32,859 nucleotides of DNA from a virus: IMG/VR virus record IMGVR_UViG_3300031857_000796, positions 1 to 32,859 of that record; one strand, written 5' to 3'. The stretch's first letter is position 1; each line of letters begins with the position of its first letter. The notes under the pieces were generated by a model. That model was not told the origin of the DNA and ran no database searches. It saw nothing but the letters and a program-made list of their open reading frames with translations. Of this stretch, positions 15,851 to 22,905 are shown piece by piece. The translations under genes and the position numbers were made by a program.

Positions 15851-16564
15851 ATGTCTTGTTATCCTAACAATTCCTGCAATAGAAATGTGTTAAAAAGCTG
15901 TAGTAACACAGATGTTGTTGTGTATACAGGAGAAAATCTTACATGCACAGGTGTAGAATATGGAGATAGTTTAACAGTAGTTCTTCAAAAACTAGATGAG
16001 AAATATTGTGAAATTCTCAGTATTATAGAAAATTGTAACACTACCACTACAACATCTTCTACAACATCATCACATACAACTTTAATTCCTAGTAGATGTA
16101 CAAGTCCTTTTGCAAACATTTTAGACATTCTTGAACCATTTGTACCTTCTCCTTCAACCACAACTTCCACCACCACAGTAGCACCAACCACTACCACCAC
16201 AACCACCCCTATTCCTAATTTAATAAGACTCACTCCTGCAAATTCAGATGGATTCTTTGGTTTAATTATGGAAAGACTTTCTGGGGTGAATCCTGATAAT
16301 CTTGTTTTTTCAATGCAAATTGACGCATATACAGCATCAAATTGTACAGGAGGTAGTAATAGTTATTCATTTAATCCATCTTTAGATGCAGGAGAATCTT
16401 TTGATTTTGATGGGTTGCAGTCAGAAGATCCAACAAGACAAAGTGCAAAAATAGTAAGTCTCACTGTAACAGGAGGAAATATAATTACAACCTCTCCTCA
16501 AAGTATAACTGTTAATGGAACAGTTTATGTTATAGAAGGATTTAATGTATGTACAGTTATTTAA
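15851..16564 (+). CDS. Modular fibre/adhesin protein with Thr-rich linkers
   Basis: The product is 237 residues. The N-terminal module (1-55) has VVYTGENLTCTGVEYGDSLTVVLQKLDEKYCEIL, resembling the start of the flanking fibre proteins. Two Thr-rich linkers follow (about 58-77 and 98-119), separated by a short Cys-containing segment. A beta-rich C-terminal domain (121-237) ends in SITVNGTVYVIEGFNVCTVI. This layout (anchor, flexible linker, terminal beta domain) suggests a small surface-exposed receptor-binding protein or fibre tip. There is no signal peptide. The exact partner is unknown. Confidence 0.65.
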   Translation: MSCYPNNSCNRNVLKSCSNTDVVVYTGENLTCTGVEYGDSLTVVLQKLDEKYCEILSIIENCNTTTTTSSTTSSHTTLIPSRCTSPFANILDILEPFVPSPSTTTSTTTVAPTTTTTTTPIPNLIRLTPANSDGFFGLIMERLSGVNPDNLVFSMQIDAYTASNCTGGSNSYSFNPSLDAGESFDFDGLQSEDPTRQSAKIVSLTVTGGNIITTSPQSITVNGTVYVIEGFNVCTVI

Positions 16565-16588
16565 TAAACGATTAGTAAAAATAAAAAC

Positions 16589-17212
16589 ATGAGCATTCCT
16601 AGTGTAGATCAATTAGCACAAATTTTAGATAGGGGAGATATTTCTCCTTTATGTTCCTGTTGTCCTTGTGGAAACTTGTATGCATTTGCTTCTGTAGAAA
16701 CATTTTTAAAACTTGGCGAAGCTTTAGGATGGACTGGACCTGATGTTCAAAGTTGCCCATCTTGGTATTCAGATTGTTGTACAGAAAATTGTTTAGATAA
16801 ACTTGGAGAACTTTATGGGTCTGCTTTAACAGACGTAATCCTAGATAAAGGAATAGTTGAATATTCTTTATTAGGAACAAAGTCTACACTTTGTGATATA
16901 TACGATTATTTAAAAAATAATAATGTTCCTATACAAGATGCAATTGCTTTTGTTGGTACAATTTTAGATAATGGTGTTGTTTTTTATTGTAATGTTAGCA
17001 ATCCTGATATAGAAGGAGATCAACAAGTACTTGCATCGGTAGAAACTTATCTTGCATACGCAGAAGCTATGGGTATTACTTGTAATGATCCATCAAATTG
17101 TGCATGTTTACCTACAGAAAAATGTTGCCTTTCTGTAAAAGGCAGTGTAGAAACTTATTTAATATTTGCCGAAGCTTTTGGATTAACTGGACCAGTTCCT
17201 ATTCCTGATTAA
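16589..17212 (+). CDS. Cys-rich repeat protein of the fibre cassette
   Basis: The product is 207 residues with 15 Cys. A repeat SVET(F/Y)L-x3-(G/A)EA-x-G-x-T occurs three times (about 35-49, 150-164 and 186-200), each followed by a Cys- or Pro-bearing turn. Between repeats 1 and 2 lies a helical region (67-135). No signal peptide, linker or enzyme motif is visible. The spacing (24 nt after the previous gene, 20 nt before the next) places it in the fibre operon. The Cys may bind metal or, outside the cell, form disulfides. I do not recognise the family, and it may be lineage-specific. Confidence 0.6.
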   Translation: MSIPSVDQLAQILDRGDISPLCSCCPCGNLYAFASVETFLKLGEALGWTGPDVQSCPSWYSDCCTENCLDKLGELYGSALTDVILDKGIVEYSLLGTKSTLCDIYDYLKNNNVPIQDAIAFVGTILDNGVVFYCNVSNPDIEGDQQVLASVETYLAYAEAMGITCNDPSNCACLPTEKCCLSVKGSVETYLIFAEAFGLTGPVPIPD

Positions 17213-17232
17213 CTTAAAACTAAAAATTAAAA

Positions 17233-18111
17233 ATGTCTTGTCATTCAGATAGAATAGTTCGTGTAACATATCCAAAGAACTGTACTCCAGAAGTGGATGA
17301 TTCTCAACAACTTCTGTATAACGGTCCTGCTTTAGCATGTATTGATGTACAGACAAATCAAACATTGAATGATGCTATAAAGGAAATAGATGCTCTTATC
17401 TGTCAAACATTGAATCAATTAAGTACCACCACAACCACATCTTCTTCAACAACACAATCACCTTCTACCACCACTACTTCTAGCAGTAGCACTTCTACAT
17501 CAACATCTACCAGCAGTACATCAACTTCTACTAGTACCAGTACAAGCACATCTACTAGTACAAGTACCTCTTCAACTAGCACATCAACTTCCACTAGTAC
17601 GTCTACATCTACAAGCACTTCTACTAGTACATCAACATCTACCAGTACTAGTTCATCTACCAGCACTAGCACTTCAACATCAACAACTACTAGTACAACT
17701 ACTTGTGCACCTGTTACAATTAGGATACAAACTGAATATAACGGAAGTACTAATGAAATTACATTTAATTTGCTTGATGACATAACCAGTAGTCCTATAA
17801 ATGCACCTTCATCTTTTACTGTAAACCTTGCAAGTTTTCTACTTTATGAAACAGAAACTGATTGTAATAATTCAATATCAAGTTGCACTTCTGCCATTAC
17901 TAGTTCATTTACTTTCCCAGCAGGGCAACAAACATATACACAATCATCAACAGCTTGTTCTCCTTGCTCAAACTATCCATATTCAAGAAGAGGGTCTATA
18001 ACAATTAACGGTACAGAATTATTTAATACTGACACTTTAATTATAAACTCTTGTTTTACTATTGAAGCAGATATTCCAACAAATTGTGAAGTAACATTAT
18101 GTCCTGAATAA
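17233..18111 (+). CDS. Mucin-like Ser/Thr-repeat fibre protein
   Basis: The product is 292 residues. Residues 1-63 form an anchor module (LLYNGPALACIDVQTNQTLNDAIKEIDALICQTL) similar to the two other fibre N-termini. Residues about 65-157 are almost pure Ser/Thr, an extended, probably flexible stalk. Residues 158-292 are a beta-rich domain with Cys pairs (DCNNSISSC, CSPCS) and an end SITINGTELFNTDTLIINSCF resembling that of the 15851 protein. It is likely a surface-exposed fibre or adhesin. Heavy Ser/Thr invites O-glycosylation, which Bacteroidota carry out, but that is only a possibility for a cytoplasmic phage protein. Confidence 0.65.
   Translation: MSCHSDRIVRVTYPKNCTPEVDDSQQLLYNGPALACIDVQTNQTLNDAIKEIDALICQTLNQLSTTTTTSSSTTQSPSTTTTSSSSTSTSTSTSSTSTSTSTSTSTSTSTSTSSTSTSTSTSTSTSTSTSTSTSTSTSTSSSTSTSTSTSTTTSTTTCAPVTIRIQTEYNGSTNEITFNLLDDITSSPINAPSSFTVNLASFLLYETETDCNNSISSCTSAITSSFTFPAGQQTYTQSSTACSPCSNYPYSRRGSITINGTELFNTDTLIINSCFTIEADIPTNCEVTLCPE
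17425..17703 (+). repeat. In-frame degenerate Ser/Thr-codon repeat (6-bp period)
   Basis: About 280 bp of alternating Thr (ACN) and Ser (AGY or TCN) codons, with many ACTAGT palindromes. Third positions and the Ser codon class vary freely, so the DNA is not an exact microsatellite. The protein-level pattern appears to be what is kept. Confidence 0.85.
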
Positions 18112-18115
18112 ATTA

Positions 18116-18132
18116 TAAAAACTCCTGTTTTG
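18116..18132 (+). repeat. Short direct repeat, left copy, flanking the 18171 gene
   Basis: TAAAAACTCCTGTTTTG directly after the 17233 gene resembles TTAAAACTTCCTGTTTTG at 18724-18741, which follows the 18171 gene. The near-identical 17-18 bp copies bracket that single gene. Confidence 0.45.
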
Positions 18133-18170
18133 ATTAAGGACCAATAACTTATCATTAAAATCAAACAAAT

Positions 18171-18719
18171 ATGACAGTATTAATTCAACTTACAACCGCA
18201 GGAACTGATACAGGACCTTTCAATCTGTATTCAGATTTAGATAGTTTTGGTGTTCCTTTTGAAGTGGGTGTATCAAAAGTGGATCTTTTAGCAGGGTATT
18301 TGTCCTTATTAGTTCCTGATTTTACCACTACAATAAGAGTGTGTTCTACATCCTTGTATTGTGCAAATTGCATAGATATTACAGTAGAACCTCTACCAAC
18401 CACTACTACCACATCAAGCTCATCTACCTCTACTAGCACTACAACAAGCACTACTACATCTATAACTTATTATACATTTAGTCTTGTTTTTGATCCTTGT
18501 TCATCAGCCACTCCAACTTTCACTGCATATTCAAGTTCATCTTCTTTAGGAGTTGGAGTTTCTATTTGGCAAGATACAGCATTAACTGTGCCTTATAACT
18601 GCTCTGCAGGTGGTCCAGGAAACTTCTGTTTTATAGGTCTTGCTAGTAACCCATTAGGAGGTTATTGGAGATTACCAGATGGTTCAAATGTAATTGATGA
18701 CACTGGATCTTGTAGTTAA
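18171..18719 (+). CDS. Two-domain fibre module protein joined by a Thr/Ser linker
   Basis: The product is 182 residues. The N-terminal beta domain (1-72: TGPFNLYSDLDSFGVPFEVGVSKVDLLAGY, then IRVCSTSLYCANC) resembles the start of the 29421 protein. A Thr/Ser linker covers about 77-99. The C-terminal domain (100-182: GVSIWQDTALTVPYNC, GGYWRLPDGSNVIDDTGSC) resembles a segment of the muzzle insert near 28235-28370. It therefore looks like a free-standing pair of modules that elsewhere sit inside larger proteins. Near-identical short direct repeats flank the gene. Probable surface role; no catalytic signature. Confidence 0.6.
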   Translation: MTVLIQLTTAGTDTGPFNLYSDLDSFGVPFEVGVSKVDLLAGYLSLLVPDFTTTIRVCSTSLYCANCIDITVEPLPTTTTTSSSSTSTSTTTSTTTSITYYTFSLVFDPCSSATPTFTAYSSSSSLGVGVSIWQDTALTVPYNCSAGGPGNFCFIGLASNPLGGYWRLPDGSNVIDDTGSCS

Positions 18720-18723
18720 TATA

Positions 18724-18741
18724 TTAAAACTTCCTGTTTTG
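18724..18741 (+). repeat. Short direct repeat, right copy, flanking the 18171 gene
   Basis: TTAAAACTTCCTGTTTTG follows the 18171 gene and matches 18116-18132 apart from one inserted T and one base change. Its TCCTGT also pairs with ACAGGA at 18750-18755 to form a 6-bp hairpin, so it may be an RNA 3'-end element rather than a recombination site. Confidence 0.45.
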
Positions 18742-18763
18742 TTGGTTTTACAGGATATGTTCT

Positions 18764-18792
18764 CCCCTGGTGTATCCACATCGGGGGTTTTT
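18764..18792 (+). terminator. Weak intrinsic terminator-like hairpin
   Basis: CCCC 18764-18767 and TGG 18768-18770 can pair with CCA 18776-18778 and GGGG 18783-18786 across a bulge, followed by TTTTT at 18788-18792. It sits after the fibre cassette and before promoter P3. It is less perfect than the 13657 terminator. Confidence 0.5.
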
Positions 18793-18834
18793 AATTAAGT
18801 TGGTTATTTACAATAACTAGCTCAGTTAAAATAA

Positions 18835-18866
18835 TTTGGTAATTATTAAATAAGTGTCTACCTTTA
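18835..18866 (+). promoter_or_regulatory. Bacteroidota-type promoter P3 (neck/tail operon)
   Basis: TTTG at 18835-18838, a 20-nt spacer, then TACCTTTA at 18859-18866. It has the same TAnnTTTA variant as P2 and gives a leader of about 20 nt before ATG 18893. It probably drives the genes from 18893 to the window end. Confidence 0.65.
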
Positions 18867-18892
18867 CTCTAATTTTTAACTAAAATTGCTTT

Positions 18893-20128
18893 ATGCAGGA
18901 AAACAACCATCTCTTACATCAGCTTGAACAAATGCTTCGTTGGAAAAAAAGTAAGAAAGTTTATGCTGAAAAACTCGGTGTTTCAGAATTTATAGTGGAT
19001 GATCTTCTAAAAGAACTTAAAAACAGAGAACAGGTGGGAAATGATGCTGAAGCAGGGAACTACATAAGTGCTCTTGAAGAACTTGTTGTAAAGGTTAATA
19101 ATGAAAAAGGAACATTAGAATCTACAATTGAGACAAGCTTTGAACCAAAAGATGATATTGAACTAGCTAAGATTCATAAGATAAACTTAGAAAAATATAA
19201 AATATCCAACTATTGGACTAAACAAAAGTCTAACGGTAAGTTCACATCTTCTGTATTTGCCACTCTTAGAAAACCAGCTGATTATACACCAGAGGACTTT
19301 TCTAAGTTCTTAGAGAGTTATGTTCCAAAAGAGGTGTTAGTTAGAAAGATTGATTGTGGAAATATTAATCTTGAAGGTGTAGATATTGAGGTTTCTATAT
19401 CTGACTTTCATTTAGCAAAGAAAACATTAGAAGGAGAAACTATAGAAGATAAGAAAGAGCAATATATGAACGTTCTTACAGATCTTGTAGAGAAGGTGAG
19501 AAACTCTTTTGAGATAAACAAGATAGCTTTTCCAATTTCTAATGACTTTTTCCATACAGATAACTACCAGAATCAAACCACCAATGGTACTCCTCAAGAT
19601 GTCCTAGTGGGATATGATAATGAATATGAGGAAGGGTTTGATTTGTTAGTGCAAGCTATTTCCTATCTACAAGAAGTGAGTGATAAAGTTGAAGTGATTC
19701 TTGTTCAAGGGAATCATGATCGCACTAAGTCATTCTACTTAGCCCATGCTTTAGAAGTGTTCTTCAAGGACAATTATAAAGTGTTCTTTCAAAGAAACCA
19801 TTCCACTACAAAATACACTGTATTAGGAAACACCTTTATAGGATATCATCATGGTAACTGTAAAATAGATGATCTTCCTTTAGTTTTTGCTACAGGAAAA
19901 AATGCTTTAACTTTTGGAGCAGCTGAGTATAGAGAAATACATACAGGCGATAAGCACCACTATATGGCAAAAGAAATAAAGGGTGTTAGGATTCAACAAA
20001 TGCCTTCTCTTTCAGGAACAGATAGATGGCACGCTGATAACAATTATGTAAATAATATTAGAGCAGGACTTGTTCTTATATACCATCCTGACTTTGGTAA
20101 GGTTGGAGAATTTGAAAGTCGAATATAA
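18893..20128 (+). CDS. Metallophosphoesterase (calcineurin-like) with N-terminal HTH-like segment
   Basis: The product is 411 residues. The N-terminus (12-45: RWKKSKKVYAEKLGVSEFIVDDLLKEL) reads as a helix-turn-helix. The C-terminal half has the calcineurin-like signature in order: DFH (171-173), ND (217-218), GNHD (273-276), a His pair YHHGN (318-322) and GDKHH (352-356). These would bind two metal ions to hydrolyse phosphoesters. Such genes are common in crAss-like phages. The substrate is unknown; a nuclease like Mre11/SbcD or a nucleotide phosphatase are options. The HTH suggests nucleic-acid binding. It is first in the operon behind P3, ahead of neck genes. Confidence 0.85.
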   Translation: MQENNHLLHQLEQMLRWKKSKKVYAEKLGVSEFIVDDLLKELKNREQVGNDAEAGNYISALEELVVKVNNEKGTLESTIETSFEPKDDIELAKIHKINLEKYKISNYWTKQKSNGKFTSSVFATLRKPADYTPEDFSKFLESYVPKEVLVRKIDCGNINLEGVDIEVSISDFHLAKKTLEGETIEDKKEQYMNVLTDLVEKVRNSFEINKIAFPISNDFFHTDNYQNQTTNGTPQDVLVGYDNEYEEGFDLLVQAISYLQEVSDKVEVILVQGNHDRTKSFYLAHALEVFFKDNYKVFFQRNHSTTKYTVLGNTFIGYHHGNCKIDDLPLVFATGKNALTFGAAEYREIHTGDKHHYMAKEIKGVRIQQMPSLSGTDRWHADNNYVNNIRAGLVLIYHPDFGKVGEFESRI

Positions 20129-20133
20129 GTAAT

Positions 20134-20859
20134 ATGGCAACATTAAGAAAATTGGTCTCAGATGTACGTGGAATGCATAAGTTGCTTTCCACAGACTCTC
20201 TTATAACAGATAGAGTGATTGCTTCTGAGATTAGAAACAATGCTTTGTTGTTGATAAAAAGAGAAACTAATCTTAGAAAGCTCTGGGCAACATCAACAAT
20301 CTTCACCACCATCCCTTGTTTAGAGATGGTGGAAGTTCCTATTTCTGAATGTTGCGATTATGTAGATCCTTGTAGTGTGGCAAGAAGTAAATATAAGCTC
20401 CCAAGAATTGCTGAAGGAAACTACCAATATGTAATACAGGGTGTTTATTCCATAAACGCTATGGGAGGCACAGGTAAGAAATTAAAAGAAATCACAATCA
20501 ACAGATATACAAATCTATTAAAACTTCCTATAATAAAGAAAGAAGACTATTATTGGATAATTAATGACTATCTATACATCAGCAATCCGCTTTTACAAGG
20601 GATAAGAATAGCAGCATTGTTTGAGGATGAGATTCCTAATGAGATTATGTATTCAGATTGTGCATGTAATAACAATGTATCTACAGAGGATCTTTGTAAA
20701 AACCCTCTAGACAAACAGTTTGCACTTCCTGGTTATTTAGAGAAACAGGTGTTAGAACTTGCTTCTCAAAAGCTGTTAGGAACTTATTTCCAAATAAAAA
20801 CTGATATGACAGATGATGGTGTAGATGGTCAAGCACCAAATGCCCCAGCAGGAAAATGA
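20134..20859 (+). CDS. Neck ring / head-tail connector protein, crAss-like
   Basis: The product is 241 residues. The segment MHKLLSTDSLITDRVIASEIRNNALLLIKRETNLRKLWAT (about 14-53) and the strands PRIAEGNYQYVIQGVYSINAMGGTGKKLKEITINRYTNLLKLP resemble a strongly conserved crAss-like virion protein that I associate with the rings below the portal. Several Cys (CCDYVDPC, CACNNN) lie in loops. The C-terminus is Gly/Pro/Ala-rich and extended. It begins 5 nt after the phosphoesterase and overlaps the next gene by ATGA. The specific ring number cannot be assigned from sequence alone. Confidence 0.7.
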   Translation: MATLRKLVSDVRGMHKLLSTDSLITDRVIASEIRNNALLLIKRETNLRKLWATSTIFTTIPCLEMVEVPISECCDYVDPCSVARSKYKLPRIAEGNYQYVIQGVYSINAMGGTGKKLKEITINRYTNLLKLPIIKKEDYYWIINDYLYISNPLLQGIRIAALFEDEIPNEIMYSDCACNNNVSTEDLCKNPLDKQFALPGYLEKQVLELASQKLLGTYFQIKTDMTDDGVDGQAPNAPAGK

Positions 20860-21332
20860 GAACGAAATTAGATTGGCGTAGCTCAAGCAAAGAAAACTAC
20901 AATGATTTCTGCAGTAAGAATCCCTCAGTGAAGCTTACATTTGATGAGTGGAAAAACATCATCTACATATTTTTAGAGTCTTATAAAGAGTATATTCTTG
21001 AAACAGGTGAAAGAGCAAAACTCCCTTTTGGGTTTGGTGAGTTTTCTATAAACAAGAAGAAAAGAAGAAAGGTTAAAGGAATTGATGGTAAGGAGTTTGT
21101 AAACCTCCCAATAGACTGGCAAAAGACAAAAGAAAAAGGAAAGAGGATATATAATTTTAACTACCACACTGAGGGACATTTCTTTGGATGGATTTGGTTC
21201 AAATCAACAGCTAGATTTAGAAATGTAGACCTTTGGTATTTCAAACCTTCAAGAAGCACATCTAGGCTTCTTTCGCATTATCTAAAAGTGTCTGATAAAT
21301 ATCAACACATTTATAACACCTGGAAAACTTAA
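20856..21332 (+). CDS. Second HU/IHF-like protein (divergent)
   Basis: The product is 158 residues. A helix FDEWKNIIYIFLESYKEYILETGERAKLP leads into FGFGEFSINKKKRRK (58-72), the HU/IHF-type G-F-G-x-F strand with a basic arm. An insertion (DGKEFVNLPIDWQKTKEKGKRIYNFNYHTEGHFFGWIWFKSTARF) and a basic C-terminal tail follow. It is much longer than bacterial HU. The fold call is by motif and the crAss-like tradition of two IHF-type genes; it may instead be a structural protein. It is coupled by ATGA to the ring gene, so it is made with neck components. Confidence 0.55.
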   Translation: MRTKLDWRSSSKENYNDFCSKNPSVKLTFDEWKNIIYIFLESYKEYILETGERAKLPFGFGEFSINKKKRRKVKGIDGKEFVNLPIDWQKTKEKGKRIYNFNYHTEGHFFGWIWFKSTARFRNVDLWYFKPSRSTSRLLSHYLKVSDKYQHIYNTWKT

Positions 21333-21337
21333 AAGAT

Positions 21338-21985
21338 ATGAATAAAAAATTTGAATACAAGTTTGGTGATAAATTTGGAGATTTGACATTTTTGGAAGAA
21401 GATTTTCATGAAAAAGAAGTTACAGGGTTTCAGAAATATAGAAAGGCATTAGTTCAGTGTTTCTGTGGAAGAAAGTTTATAACTAGAATTAGTGGTTTAA
21501 AAAATGGAAACACAACATCTTGTGGATGTAAAAGAAAAGATGGATTATTGAAAAGAATAACTAGGCATAATATGAGTGCATCTTCAGAATATGCTTCTTG
21601 GGAAGCAATGAAAGCAAGATGTCTTAATCCTAAAAATAAGTTTTATAGTAATTACGGAGGAAGAGGAATAAAAGTTTGTGAAAGATGGTTAGATTTCAAA
21701 AACTTTATAAATGATATGGGAAACAAACCATCAAAAGACTATTCTATAGATAGAATAGACGTTAATGGTAATTATTGTCCAGAAAATTGTAAATGGTCAG
21801 ATAGATACACTCAAGATAGAAATAGAAGAACGAATGTAAAGTTTGTAATAAATGGTGAAAGTAAGATATTAATGGATATATCAAAAGAGTATAATTTACA
21901 CCAACAAACCATACGAGATAGAATTTCTAAAGGTATGACAATTGAAGAGGCTGTTTCTAAATCCTATAAATACACAAAAAAATGA
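21338..21985 (+). CDS. Free-standing HNH endonuclease, probable homing type
   Basis: The product is 215 residues. A zinc-knuckle-like start (C41-x-C43, C62-x-C64) is followed by YASWEAMKARCLNPKNKFYSNYGGRGIKVCERW (85-117). The HNH core YSIDRIDVNGNYCPENCKW (135-153) is typical of phage homing endonucleases. A C-terminal NUMOD-like helix-turn-helix (ISKEYNLHQQTIRDRISKGMTIEEAV, 181-206) would read DNA. The gene is visibly richer in A/T at third positions than its neighbours. It sits between two tail-connector genes, 5 nt after one and ATGA-overlapping the next, so it spreads without disrupting them. No intron boundary is evident. Confidence 0.85.
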   Translation: MNKKFEYKFGDKFGDLTFLEEDFHEKEVTGFQKYRKALVQCFCGRKFITRISGLKNGNTTSCGCKRKDGLLKRITRHNMSASSEYASWEAMKARCLNPKNKFYSNYGGRGIKVCERWLDFKNFINDMGNKPSKDYSIDRIDVNGNYCPENCKWSDRYTQDRNRRTNVKFVINGESKILMDISKEYNLHQQTIRDRISKGMTIEEAVSKSYKYTKK

Positions 21986-22905
21986 GTTATTATTATAAAT
22001 ACAACTTCATAAGTCCAGAACCAGTATATGCTACTGTTATGGAGGAACTTAAGTCGTATATGGATACAGGGGCGGTTGACAATTTGTTGTTTCCCACTTA
22101 TCTTGATAAGTGTTTAAGAAAGTTGGGAAGAGCTACGTATGTTATTTCTGAACAGCTGCTTAATATAGAAGATTTTCAAGCTAGGCTTCCAGATAACTTC
22201 TTTGCTGTTAGAGAAGCTTGGTTGTGTACAACAGTGAATGGTTATCCCTATCAGACAGCCAATTCTTTTTATTCTCAAGCTGCTTCTGAAACAACAATAC
22301 AGGTGAGTCCTGTTATATCAAACGGTGTTCCTTGTACAAACCTTGAATGTACAACAGGATGTCCTGAGTGTATGCCTGAGCTTATTCAAGCTGTATACAA
22401 GACTAATAACCAGGTGAACATAGCCTACACAAAACAATATCTGCTCAAACCAGGAAACATATCTGTAAGAGCTGATTGTTCTTTAGATTGTGCAAACTTT
22501 GGATCTTCTCAAGCAGATAGTTTTGACATTAGAGATAATAAGTTTGTCACTAATTTTAGATGTGGCAATGTTTATTTAGTGTTCTATGCTACAGAATACG
22601 ATAATAACGGTAATCAGATGATTCCTGACAATTATCGTATTAGAGAGTATATTGAAGCGTTTATTAAATATAAGGTGTTTGAAACACTTACAAATCAAAC
22701 AAATGATGAAACTTTCAATCAACTTCAGACAAAATTAGCTTATTACAAACAATTAGCTGATGAGGCCTTTATAATGGCTGATATTGAGATTAAGAAACAA
22801 GATGTATATGCTAAACAAAGAAGAATCAAAAATGATTTGAACAGGTTTAACATGTATGAACTTCCTAATAGAATAAGTAGATATGGCTGGAGAAGAAACA
22901 ATTAA
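21982..22905 (+). CDS. Tail connector / tubular protein (P22 gp4-like position)
   Basis: The product is 307 residues. Helical segments (EPVYATVMEELKSYMDTGAVDNLLFPTYLDKCLRKLG) flank a beta-rich middle with Cys clusters (CTNLECTTGCPEC near 113-125). The long C-terminal helix is charged (NQLQTKLAYYKQLADEAFIMADIEIKKQD). The order ring protein, HU-like, connector, large muzzle protein fits crAss-like neck modules, where this gene is compared with P22 gp4 or T7 gp11-like proteins. It overlaps the muzzle start by 23 nt. The connector assignment is by position and overall pattern. Confidence 0.7.
   Translation: MSYYYKYNFISPEPVYATVMEELKSYMDTGAVDNLLFPTYLDKCLRKLGRATYVISEQLLNIEDFQARLPDNFFAVREAWLCTTVNGYPYQTANSFYSQAASETTIQVSPVISNGVPCTNLECTTGCPECMPELIQAVYKTNNQVNIAYTKQYLLKPGNISVRADCSLDCANFGSSQADSFDIRDNKFVTNFRCGNVYLVFYATEYDNNGNQMIPDNYRIREYIEAFIKYKVFETLTNQTNDETFNQLQTKLAYYKQLADEAFIMADIEIKKQDVYAKQRRIKNDLNRFNMYELPNRISRYGWRRNN

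Noticed and set aside
17425-17703. CRISPR array or true microsatellite
   Set aside because: There are no constant repeats with unique spacers, and the hexamers vary at synonymous positions within one open frame.
17415-17783. Minus-strand frame of Val/Asp/Leu repeats
   Set aside because: It is the antisense image of the Ser/Thr codon repeat; a lack of stops there is a by-product of the repeat.
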